DNA of 64,000 nucleotides, taken from contig JAMPHH010000006.1 in NCBI GenBank assembly GCA_023663505.1, positions 44,251 through 108,250 on the forward strand, read 5' to 3'. This document shows, one piece after another, positions 18,321 to 25,781 of the stretch. The notes under the pieces are model-generated. The model was not told the origin of the DNA. It made no database searches and saw nothing but the letters and a program-made list of their open reading frames with translations. Source of the DNA: Muribaculum sp. (GTDB taxonomy: Bacteria; Bacillota; Clostridia; Lachnospirales; Lachnospiraceae). How positions within the stretch are numbered: position 1 is the stretch's first letter; each line of letters opens with the position of its first letter. A program made the position numbers and the translations under genes.

Positions 18321-18536
18321 ATGGTTAGTGATATTGAAATTATGAACAGAGGGATCAATTGTTTGTTAGAGACACTGGGAGTAGTGGAAACGGAACGATT
18401 TATTGCAGTGATCAATAGGGAAAAATTTGATTATACAAAGTGGCAGAGAGAGAGATTTGAGAATATGAGTTCTGATGATTTTAATAGTGCGGCAATTGCT
18501 TACTCCAAAGAAAATCCATTTTGTAAAAAGGAATAA
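18321..18536 (+). CDS. Small conserved-looking protein, unrecognised
   Basis: A 71-residue, mostly helical soluble protein (starts MVSDIEIMNRGINCLLETLG; contains FDYTKWQRERF). Its good GGAGGGAG ribosome binding site (18308-18315) and clean frame support a real gene. I recall similar short proteins from Clostridia and related bacteria, often as orphan genes in accessory regions, but I know no function. No DNA-binding or membrane motif is evident. It lies 53 bases after the SUKH gene and could be co-transcribed with it. Confidence 0.65.
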   Translation: MVSDIEIMNRGINCLLETLGVVETERFIAVINREKFDYTKWQRERFENMSSDDFNSAAIAYSKENPFCKKE

Positions 18537-18617
18537 ATTGTAGACGGTTATTTATAGTATGATTTTGAAATTTTTTTGTACCAAAGGGATAATGTCGATG
18601 AGTAGGGTGATAAATTT

Positions 18618-19154
18618 ATGAATAAAATCATAGTCAGAGATGCAAGGCTTGAAGATGCAGGACGTATTTTGGAGATTTACGCATATTATGTCGAGCATAC
18701 AGCGATTTCTTTTGAGTACGACGTGCCAACGCTCTCAGAATTTCAAACACGCATGACCAATACCATGAAAAGATATCCTTATCTTGTGATTGAAAAAGAT
18801 GAGATGATTCAGGGTTACGCATATGCGGGACCTTTTGTGGGCAGGGCTGCTTATGGTTGGTCGTGTGAGTTGACGATTTATCTCGATCATACAGCGCTGA
18901 AATGTGGCTTGGGCAGGAAATTGTATGAAGAATTGGAAGCCAGATTAGGCAGAATGGGAATTTTGAATCTGTATGCCTGTATTGGTTATCCGGATACGGA
19001 AGATGAATACCTCAACAGGAACAGCGCAGGGTTTCATGCACATCTTGGCTTTTCAACAGTCGGGGAATTCCACAAATGCGGATATAAATTTGGACGCTGG
19101 TATAATATGATCTGGGTGGAAAAAATCATTGGACAGCATCGCGACTCTAAATAG
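18618..19154 (+). CDS. GNAT N-acetyltransferase, phosphinothricin acetyltransferase-like
   Basis: 178 residues with the Pat/Bar subfamily pattern: RDARLEDAGRILEIYAYYV at the start, then TAISFEYDVPT, a GYAYAGPFVGRAAYGWSCE beta region and an acetyl-CoA loop around LKCGLGRKLYEEL, and finally NSAGFHAHLGFSTVGEF near the C-terminus. Members acetylate the amino group of phosphinothricin, methionine sulfoximine or related amino acids; the substrate here is not known. The preceding ORF ends 81 bases upstream. It may have its own promoter, but I see no strong one. Confidence 0.85.
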   Translation: MNKIIVRDARLEDAGRILEIYAYYVEHTAISFEYDVPTLSEFQTRMTNTMKRYPYLVIEKDEMIQGYAYAGPFVGRAAYGWSCELTIYLDHTALKCGLGRKLYEELEARLGRMGILNLYACIGYPDTEDEYLNRNSAGFHAHLGFSTVGEFHKCGYKFGRWYNMIWVEKIIGQHRDSK

Positions 19155-19200
19155 CTGCAGAATGCTGTTAAATATGCGTAAAATAATAATTTGCAAAGGA

Positions 19201-19229
19201 TTGCCTGCAAAACTCTGTTGTGTTATTAT
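19201..19229 (+). promoter_or_regulatory. Probable promoter upstream of the chimeric membrane protein
   Basis: TTGCCT (19201-19206), 17-base spacer, TATTAT (19224-19229), about 33 bases before the GGGGG-preceded ATG at 19268. Confidence 0.5.
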
Positions 19230-19267
19230 ATTGAAAACTGAAAGTTAAGCAAAATTGAGGGGGTCGT

Positions 19268-20602
19268 ATGGTTTATTTTCTGCTGACACTGTTCTTTACG
19301 GTGTTGATGACATTCGTACTTCCATTTGTTCTCATGATGTTTGGGGGTATGTCGTCATTTGGTGCAATATTGTGTATATTGATGGTAATGTTTGCGGCTT
19401 TTTGGCTTATGCGGGGATATGGATATGTGATCATGATAGCAGATTCTCCGCATAAACCGTTACGCAGGCTGTGGCTTTATGTGCCTGTCCTTCTGCCGCT
19501 GATGTGGTATCTGTTGAATACAGGGATATGCAATGTAGGGAGTGTTTATATTCGTGAATTGGGCAGAGTATTGCCGGGACTTTGGGGAGGACATGCATTT
19601 GGATTTTGTTCATGTCTTGTATTGGGCGAGAGAATTAGCGAGCTTGATGTAAGGCATATCGAGCTGCTTGGGAATCTGCTCTATGATGCGGTTCTTATTG
19701 TGGGATTTGCCGAGGGAGAGCGTTGTTCGGTTAAGGAGACGGGAGTGGAGAGAAAGCCCTTTTTCTATCACAAAAAGGCGGTAATCATAGCTGTCGTGGT
19801 GGCTTTGGGCGCTTACGGGGCAAGTGAGGTGGTTCTTTACAAGGAGCGTGAAAATATTGTGACGCCGGTGTATCGTTCTTATAACTTTGATTATGCGGGA
19901 GGGTTTTCCAGTATTGATTTGCGCAATTATTCCGTGGAGAACGAAGAAAATATTCTGGCAAAGCTTGAGGAGCCTGCCGCCTTCACCATAGAGGAACCGC
20001 AGGAGATGCCCGTGATGGACGGGGCGGAGGCGGCATATCCCGTGTATTCCGCCTTTGCAAATGCCTGTTACATAAATATTAGTGCAATCCAGAAAAGGGC
20101 AAGTGAATCCGATTCAGATGCCGTCATGCCGATTCAGTTTACCAACACAATCTATGCTTATGAAAAGCTATTGTCGGGGGAGATTGATATTTTTTTCGGC
20201 GCAAGACCTTCGGAAGCCCAGTTACAAATGGCGGCGGAGGCAGGGGTAGAGTTTTCGTTTGAATTTGGAGCTTGGAATAATGGGATTCAAAATCTTTACG
20301 GACTGGAAATTCGTATCGCAAGAGAATTATCGGGGGAAAATCGAAGAGCTAATATTCCGCCGCATTTGTTAGAATATTGTCTCTCAAAAAGAGTTAAAAA
20401 GGAGCTTAGCTACCCACGGATTCTGAGGGAAGACAAAATTGCCGATTGCAGTAATGTATTTTTAGAGACGGAATTGCTTTTAGCGCTGTATAACATTATT
20501 GGACTGGGTGAAACAGGGCTATATCCTGAGCTTAATGAAAATTGGGAGAAGCTTGAAGAAGCCATAAACATTTATATTGATTGTCTTAGGACATATAATT
20601 AG
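19268..20602 (+). CDS. Membrane protein with half of a PstS-like binding domain, possible chimera
   Basis: 444 residues. There are two N-terminal helices (about 1-25 and 30-55), a third around 70-85, and another at about 172-192. Residues about 245-333 closely resemble the first lobe of phosphate-type periplasmic binding proteins (PVMDGAEAAYPVYSAFANA; then EKLLSGEIDIFFGARPSEAQ). Where such proteins continue into a second lobe, this one switches abruptly at about residue 334 to an unrelated helical, Leu/Glu-rich sequence ending DCLRTYN that I do not recognise. The N-terminal helices plus a tethered binding lobe resemble Firmicutes PstS-like membrane proteins. The switch suggests an in-frame deletion fusing two genes, so ligand binding is doubtful. 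Confidence 0.7.
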   Translation: MVYFLLTLFFTVLMTFVLPFVLMMFGGMSSFGAILCILMVMFAAFWLMRGYGYVIMIADSPHKPLRRLWLYVPVLLPLMWYLLNTGICNVGSVYIRELGRVLPGLWGGHAFGFCSCLVLGERISELDVRHIELLGNLLYDAVLIVGFAEGERCSVKETGVERKPFFYHKKAVIIAVVVALGAYGASEVVLYKERENIVTPVYRSYNFDYAGGFSSIDLRNYSVENEENILAKLEEPAAFTIEEPQEMPVMDGAEAAYPVYSAFANACYINISAIQKRASESDSDAVMPIQFTNTIYAYEKLLSGEIDIFFGARPSEAQLQMAAEAGVEFSFEFGAWNNGIQNLYGLEIRIARELSGENRRANIPPHLLEYCLSKRVKKELSYPRILREDKIADCSNVFLETELLLALYNIIGLGETGLYPELNENWEKLEEAINIYIDCLRTYN

Positions 20603-20619
20603 TAGAGGAGGGCGGAGTG

Positions 20620-20934
20620 ATGGGATTCATTATTTGGGCAATATTTGGTGGCATTATGATTGTATTGGGAGTCAAAGCCTTTTTTTCGGAAAAGGCAGTT
20701 GGCTTTTGGGCAAATATCAAGCCGATTAAGGTGAATGATATAAAAGGATATAATCATGCGACAGGCAAACTGTTTATTCTGTATGGTGTAATTTTAATTG
20801 TATTGGGAATACCGTTACTTGGCGGTCAAAATGCACCGTATATTTTATTGTCGGTATTAGGGCTGATGTTGGAAACAATAGCAGCTATGGCAATTTACAG
20901 CTTGGTGATTACTAGGAAGTACCAAGCTGATTAG
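20620..20934 (+). CDS. Small three-helix membrane protein, unrecognised
   Basis: 104 residues with about three membrane helices (about 3-22, 45-65 and 70-95) separated by a polar loop (WANIKPIKVNDIKGYN). The ATG at 20620 is chosen over the GTG at 20617 because AGGAGGG (20606-20612) is 7 bases before it. Similar short membrane proteins with a loop ending KGYN are common in Firmicutes, but I know no function. It begins 17 bases after the chimeric membrane protein and is probably in the same transcript. Confidence 0.7.
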   Translation: MGFIIWAIFGGIMIVLGVKAFFSEKAVGFWANIKPIKVNDIKGYNHATGKLFILYGVILIVLGIPLLGGQNAPYILLSVLGLMLETIAAMAIYSLVITRKYQAD

Positions 20935-21077
20935 AAGCCGCTAGAGAAAGCGTTGACATTTTGGAGAGAAACTTCGTCCAGAAGGCAAACTATGCCGTTA
21001 AGCTGTATGAAAAAATAGGGTATGAGGTCGTTGATGAGAACGAAGAAGAATATATAATGCTTTATCGTTTGAGATAA
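20931..21077 (+). pseudogene. C-terminal remnant of a GNAT acetyltransferase
   Basis: The frame 20931-21077 encodes about 48 residues ending FVQKANYAVKLYEKIGYEVV and then DENEEEYIML. This is the acetyl-CoA-binding end of a GNAT domain (N-x-A-x-x-L-Y-x-K-x-G-[YF]). The N-terminal two-thirds of the enzyme and any start codon with a ribosome binding site are missing. It is a decayed fragment, not a functional gene. Confidence 0.75.
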
Positions 21078-21210
21078 GATTACTGCTGTGATGATCGATG
21101 GACATGTGCGCGTGATTGTGCTATCCTATTAGATATATTAAGCAGATTTTGTGGTGCAAAAGAATTGACGTTTCAAGGTATTATTTGCGTAGTGGTTATG
21201 GAGGTGTTTT

Positions 21211-21564
21211 ATGTATTATTCTTATGTTATGGGAATCGGTGATGAGATTCTTATTTTGAAGGATAGAGGATTTACTATTGAAAAATTTGGCAGCAATTAT
21301 GGTGTTGCCTTTCCAAAAGAAAAAGCAGGTGATTGGGAACAATTTATAAGCCAATACCTAGAGTTAGGCTATTGGAATGAGTATCTGTCAGATAATGGCG
21401 TCATCTTTTTATTCCACCTTAAAGACGGAATAAAAAGATATGATGTAAAGGATTATCAGAATGAAGAAGTCTTATCCTTGTGTGAAAAGCTTTGTGAGTG
21501 TGAATTTAAATCCATAAAGGACATGTTAAAGGAAAATCATTATTATAAGGATAAGATAGTTTGA
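21211..21564 (+). CDS. Small soluble protein, unrecognised
   Basis: 117 residues, rich in aromatic and acidic residues (starts MYYSYVMGIGDEILIL; contains GDWEQFISQYLELGYWNEYL). ATGGAGG just upstream provides a ribosome binding site. No signal peptide, membrane helix or known motif is seen. Its size, composition and position in the island that also holds a SUKH protein would suit an orphan immunity protein, but this is a guess from context only. Confidence 0.6.
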   Translation: MYYSYVMGIGDEILILKDRGFTIEKFGSNYGVAFPKEKAGDWEQFISQYLELGYWNEYLSDNGVIFLFHLKDGIKRYDVKDYQNEEVLSLCEKLCECEFKSIKDMLKENHYYKDKIV

Positions 21565-21627
21565 AAATCAGAATTTGACAGCGCATTGCAGAATATAATG
21601 CGGGGCTATTTGTATTGTGTCCAAATA

Positions 21628-21656
21628 TTGACAGTTGGAATGAAAAAATGTATCAT
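21628..21656 (+). promoter_or_regulatory. Promoter of hisS (and probably aspS)
   Basis: TTGACA (21628-21633), 17-base spacer, TATCAT (21651-21656), 38 bases before the hisS ATG. No T-box leader fits in the short gap. A small hairpin CGCATT/AATGCG (about 21584-21604) lies just upstream and may end the preceding transcript. Confidence 0.75.
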
Positions 21657-21693
21657 GTAAAAGGTTAATTCATTACAGAAAGGACAGATAGTT

Positions 21694-22956
21694 ATGGCAC
21701 TGAGCAAGAAGCCCACCAAGGGCATGAAGGATATTTTGCCCCGCGAGATGCAGATTCGGGACTATGTCATCAGCGTGATCAAGGAGACTTACGGGCAGTT
21801 TGGCTTTACCTCCATTGAGACACCCTGCGTGGAGAATATTGCCAATCTCAGCAATAAGCAGGGCGGCGATAATGAGAAGCTGATCTTCAAGATTTTAAAA
21901 AGGGGTCAGAAGCTGAATATGGAGACGGCGGTCACGGAGGAGGATTTGGTGGACTCGGGGCTTCGGTATGACCTGACGGTTCCTTTGGTGCGCTTCTATT
22001 CCAACAACGCGGCTCAGCTTCCCATGCCCTTCAAGGCACTGCAGATCGGGAACGTGTGGCGGGCGGACAATCCCCAGAGAGGGCGGTATCGTCAGTTTAT
22101 GCAGTGTGATATTGATATTTTGGGAGAGCCCTCCAATCTGGCGGAGATCGAGCTGATACTGGCGACCACCACCACCGTGAGTAAGCTGGGGTTCAAGAAC
22201 TTTCAGATTCGCATCAATGACAGAAGGATCCTGAAGGCGATGGCGGCTTACGCAGGATTTGCCGAGGAGGATTACGAGGGCGTGTTTATCACCTTGGATA
22301 AGATGGACAAAATCGGGACGGACGGCGTGAAGGCGGAGCTTTTGGAGAACGGTCACAGCGAAGAGCAGTGTGATAAGTATTTGGGGCTTTTTGCTGCGGT
22401 GGAGAAGGCGCCCGACGGGGTAAAATGCCTGATAGAGCAGCTGGGGGATTATCTGGACAGTGAGGTCATGGACTCTTTTCAGGAGATTCTTGCAAGCGTC
22501 AGGGCGACCAAGGCGGACACCTTTGAGCTGGTGTTTGACCCCACGTTGGTGCGTGGCATGAGCTATTACACGGGGACGATCTTTGAGATTGCCATGCCGG
22601 AGTTTGGTGGAAGCTGTGGCGGCGGAGGACGCTATGACAAGATGGTGGGGAAGTTCACGGGGCAGGACGTTCCTGCGTGTGGATTTTCTATCGGATTCGA
22701 GCGCATCGTGCTTCTGTTGTTGGAGAGCGGGTTTCAGGTGCCCGCACACCCGGGGCGGGTGGCATATCTGGTGGAGAAGGGCGTGTCCGGCGAGGCTTTG
22801 TGCAGGGTGATCACTAAGGCGCAGGAAGCCAGAAGGGACGGGACGCAGGTGTTGGTGGCAAGAATGAACAAGAACAAGAAGTTTCAGAAGGAGCAATTAC
22901 AGCAGGAGGGCTACGAGGAGTTTGAGGAGTTCTATCGGGAGGGGCTTAAGAACTGA
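21694..22956 (+). CDS. hisS: Histidyl-tRNA synthetase
   Basis: 420 residues, normal length for class II HisRS, which charges tRNA-His with histidine. The N-terminus KGMKDILP, motif 2 (VWRADNPQRGRYRQFMQCD, about 125-143), the HisRS-specific signature GGGGRYD (about 310-316) and motif 3 (GFSIGFERI, about 330-338) are all present, followed by a C-terminal anticodon-binding domain. GAAAGGA precedes the ATG at 21694. It is the first gene of a probable hisS-aspS operon, a common pairing in Firmicutes. The anticodon domain appears shorter than in some homologues, but nothing essential is missing. Confidence 0.97.
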   Translation: MALSKKPTKGMKDILPREMQIRDYVISVIKETYGQFGFTSIETPCVENIANLSNKQGGDNEKLIFKILKRGQKLNMETAVTEEDLVDSGLRYDLTVPLVRFYSNNAAQLPMPFKALQIGNVWRADNPQRGRYRQFMQCDIDILGEPSNLAEIELILATTTTVSKLGFKNFQIRINDRRILKAMAAYAGFAEEDYEGVFITLDKMDKIGTDGVKAELLENGHSEEQCDKYLGLFAAVEKAPDGVKCLIEQLGDYLDSEVMDSFQEILASVRATKADTFELVFDPTLVRGMSYYTGTIFEIAMPEFGGSCGGGGRYDKMVGKFTGQDVPACGFSIGFERIVLLLLESGFQVPAHPGRVAYLVEKGVSGEALCRVITKAQEARRDGTQVLVARMNKNKKFQKEQLQQEGYEEFEEFYREGLKN

Positions 22957-23065
22957 CTTATACCTTGAGAGCGATATCTCGGATTGCTGCGATCAACAGA
23001 TAGGGACGATAAATAAAAAACAACAAATAAAAGATGACAAATAAAAAGAAGCGAGGTCGGGTACA

Positions 23066-24847
23066 ATGGCAGAATCAATGAAGGGTTTAAAGCGCACCCA
23101 CCGCTGTGGGGAGCTCTCGGCGGCGAATGTCGGGGAGACGGTCACGGTCATGGGCTGGGTGCAGAAGCAGAGGAATAAAGGCGGACTTGTTTTTGTGGAT
23201 ATGCGCGACAGGGCGGGTATCCTGCAGGTGATTTTTGAGGAGAAGGATTGCGGCGGGGAGAACTTCGCAAAGGCGGAGAAGCTTCGCAGCGAGTTTGTGA
23301 TAGCGGTCGTGGGCAAGGTATCCAAGCGCGAGGGAGCTGTGAACGAGAATCTGGCCACGGGCGAGATCGAGGTTCGGGCAGAGCAGCTTCGGATTCTCTC
23401 CGAGGCGGAGACACCTCCTTTTCCCATTGAGTCGGATTCTAAGACCAAGGAGGAGCTGCGGCTGAAATATCGTTATCTGGATTTGAGAAGACCGGATCTG
23501 CAGCGCAATCTGATTCTTCGGAGCAAGATTGCCACGACGATTCGCGCCTTTTTGAGCGGGGAGGGGTTCTTGGAGATTGAGACCCCCATTTTGAACAAGT
23601 CAACCCCCGAGGGCGCGAGGGATTATCTGGTGCCGAGCCGTGTGCACCCGGGCTGCTTTTATGCGCTGCCCCAGTCGCCTCAGATTTTCAAGCAGCTCTT
23701 GATGTGTTCCGGCTATGACAGATATTTTCAGATTGCAAAATGCTTCCGCGACGAGGATCTGCGGGCGGATCGTCAGCCGGAGTTTACACAGGTGGACTTG
23801 GAGATGTCTTTTGTGGACGTCGATGATGTCATTGACGCTACCGAGCGTATGGTGGCGAGGGTGTGCGAGGAGGCAATCGGGCTTAAGGTACAGCTTCCTA
23901 TGAAGCGTATGACTTGGCAGGAGGCAATGGAGCGCTTTGGCTCGGACAAGCCGGATACCCGTTTTGGAATGGAACTGACAGATGTGTCGGAAACGGTGAA
24001 GGGCTGTGGGTTTGGAGTGTTTAGCGGCGCGTTGGAATCAGGCGGCAGCGTCCGCGGCATCAATGTGAAGGGGCAGGCGGAAATGCCCCGCAAGAAGATT
24101 GATGCGTTGGTGGAGTTTGCGAAGGGCTATGGCGCCAAGGGGCTGGCGTATCTCTCCGTGATGCCGGACGGGTCTTACAAATCTTCCTTTGACAAGTTTA
24201 TGACAGAGGAGGAGCTAAAGGCGTTGGTGACTGTCATGCAGGGTGAGGCGGGGGATTTGCTTTTATTCGCGGCGGACAGATTGAAAATTGTGTACTCTGT
24301 GTTGGGGGCGTTGCGTGTCGAGGTGGCGAAAAAGATCGGGCTGATTGACGAGGAACGGTTTGATTTCCTGTGGGTGACAGAGTTTCCCCAGTTTGAGTGG
24401 AGCGATGAGGAGGAGAGATATGTGGCGATGCATCACCCCTTCACCATGCCTATGGAGGAGGATTTGGAGCTGCTGCAGACAGATCCCGGAAGGGTGCGCG
24501 CGAAGGCTTATGATATTGTGTTAAACGGCATGGAGCTCGGGGGCGGCAGCGTGAGAATCTTCCAGAGTGATGTGCAGGAGCGTATGTTTGAGGCTCTTGG
24601 CTTTACGAAGGAGAAGGCGCATGAACAGTTCGGTTTCCTGTTGGACGCCTTCAAGTATGGCGTGCCTCCCCATGCGGGACTGGCTATCGGGTTGGATCGT
24701 TTCGTGATGCTCTTGGTGAAGGCGGAGAGTATCAGGGAGGTTATCGCGTTCCCCAAGGTGAAGGACGCCTCCTGTCTGATGTCCGAGGCTCCCGGACCCG
24801 TGGAGCCTGCGCAGCTTGAGGAATTGGCTCTGGCTGTGAAGGAATAG
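23066..24847 (+). CDS. aspS: Aspartyl-tRNA synthetase
   Basis: 593 residues, the bacterial-type AspRS that charges tRNA-Asp. An N-terminal OB-fold anticodon-binding domain (about 1-140) is followed by the class II core with motif 2 FRDEDLRADRQPEFTQ (about 228-243), the bacterial GAD insertion (about 290-420) and motif 3 GLAIGLDRFVML (about 538-549). ATG 23066 has GAGGT about 10 bases upstream. The 109-base gap from hisS shows no promoter or T-box that I can identify, so the two are probably co-transcribed. It cannot be decided from sequence alone whether it also charges tRNA-Asn. Confidence 0.97.
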   Translation: MAESMKGLKRTHRCGELSAANVGETVTVMGWVQKQRNKGGLVFVDMRDRAGILQVIFEEKDCGGENFAKAEKLRSEFVIAVVGKVSKREGAVNENLATGEIEVRAEQLRILSEAETPPFPIESDSKTKEELRLKYRYLDLRRPDLQRNLILRSKIATTIRAFLSGEGFLEIETPILNKSTPEGARDYLVPSRVHPGCFYALPQSPQIFKQLLMCSGYDRYFQIAKCFRDEDLRADRQPEFTQVDLEMSFVDVDDVIDATERMVARVCEEAIGLKVQLPMKRMTWQEAMERFGSDKPDTRFGMELTDVSETVKGCGFGVFSGALESGGSVRGINVKGQAEMPRKKIDALVEFAKGYGAKGLAYLSVMPDGSYKSSFDKFMTEEELKALVTVMQGEAGDLLLFAADRLKIVYSVLGALRVEVAKKIGLIDEERFDFLWVTEFPQFEWSDEEERYVAMHHPFTMPMEEDLELLQTDPGRVRAKAYDIVLNGMELGGGSVRIFQSDVQERMFEALGFTKEKAHEQFGFLLDAFKYGVPPHAGLAIGLDRFVMLLVKAESIREVIAFPKVKDASCLMSEAPGPVEPAQLEELALAVKE

Positions 24848-24860
24848 GGATTTGTGACAA

Positions 24861-24910
24861 GGCTGTCATAACGCGCGGGCGGAAAGTCCTGTCTGTTATG
24901 GCAGCCCTTT
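24861..24910 (+). terminator. Terminator after aspS
   Basis: GGCTGTCATAAC (from 24861) pairs with GTTATGGCAGCC (ending 24906) around a GC-rich loop, followed by CTTTAT. It ends the hisS-aspS transcript. Confidence 0.65.
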
Positions 24911-24946
24911 ATAACGCTGTATCCTAAGAGCGGCGTTTGGGGTGGC

Positions 24947-25753
24947 ATGGAGGAAATGGAAGTTTATCTGCTCTCGGTGGAGGAATTAAATAATAACGAC
25001 GCGAAGGCGGAGCGTCTGCGTGAGCTTGCCATGAGGAATATGGATTCTGTCAGACTGGAGAAGGTGAAGGCGCTCAAGCAAGGGGAGACAGGCAATCTGG
25101 CGATTGGGGCGGGACTGCTGCTGCAGCTTGCGGTGCGGCGGGGGCACGCAAGGTGTCCTGAGATGTGTCCCAGTCTGTATTCAGAAATGTATTCCAAGCT
25201 GCCGTCCGTGGTATCTGCTAATATATGCCCCGAGCTGTGTCCCAATGCATCTGACAAGCTGTCTCCCGACGTAGTTCCTACATGTCTTCAGGTGTCGCAG
25301 GTTCTTGACCTTCTGGGCGGCGGGGAGCCGATGCAGGCCGAATATTGCTATGGGGAGCATGGAAAGCCTGATTTTGCGGGGGGAGGACTTCATTTTAATC
25401 TGTCTCACTCGGGGCAGTATGTGTGCTGTGCGTTGGCGGAGGAGGAAGTCGGGATCGACATACAGAGAATGCGTCCCATGAAAAATATGCGCGTGGCGGA
25501 GCGATTTTTCTCTCAGGGGGAAAATGATCTGCTGCAGGAATGTGGGAGCGAAAAGGAGAGGCAGGAGCTTTTCTATCGTATCTGGGTCAGAAAGGAAGCT
25601 TACGCCAAGCTCAGCGGAGCGGGAATCGCGGCTGTTGTGGAGTGCGATGTGATGACGAAGCCCTTGGAGAGCGTGTGTTGGCAGGAGCTTGAACAGCCGG
25701 AGGGGTATCGCATGGCGGTGTGCCGCTATGTGGGCGGTAAGAATGTCTTATAG
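24947..25753 (+). CDS. 4'-phosphopantetheinyl transferase, Sfp family, with Cys-rich insert
   Basis: 268 residues. Transfers phosphopantetheine from CoA to carrier proteins. The magnesium-binding motif VGIDIQRMRP (about 167-176) and the later FYRIWVRKEAYAKLSG (about 207-222, W-x-x-KEA type) define the Sfp/HetI family, and FNLSHSG (about 146-152) is the usual substrate motif. Between about 64 and 115 there is an unusual Cys/Pro/Ser-rich insert with an internal repeat, CPEMCPS and CPELCPN about 28 residues apart, not normal in Sfp. The start could also be the ATG at 24956. No carrier-protein synthase lies in this window, so the substrate is unknown. It is followed after 28 bases by the ABC exporter genes. 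Confidence 0.88.
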   Translation: MEEMEVYLLSVEELNNNDAKAERLRELAMRNMDSVRLEKVKALKQGETGNLAIGAGLLLQLAVRRGHARCPEMCPSLYSEMYSKLPSVVSANICPELCPNASDKLSPDVVPTCLQVSQVLDLLGGGEPMQAEYCYGEHGKPDFAGGGLHFNLSHSGQYVCCALAEEEVGIDIQRMRPMKNMRVAERFFSQGENDLLQECGSEKERQELFYRIWVRKEAYAKLSGAGIAAVVECDVMTKPLESVCWQELEQPEGYRMAVCRYVGGKNVL

Positions 25754-25781
25754 TGAAAAGGTCGGGAAGGGTGAAGATGAT

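Noticed and set aside
21565..21693. T-box leader upstream of hisS
   Set aside because: Only 38 bases separate the -10 box from the ATG, too short for a T-box, and no T-box sequence was seen.
22957..23065. Separate promoter or riboswitch before aspS
   Set aside because: The gap is AT-rich but has no paired hexamers or convincing structure; read-through from hisS is simpler.
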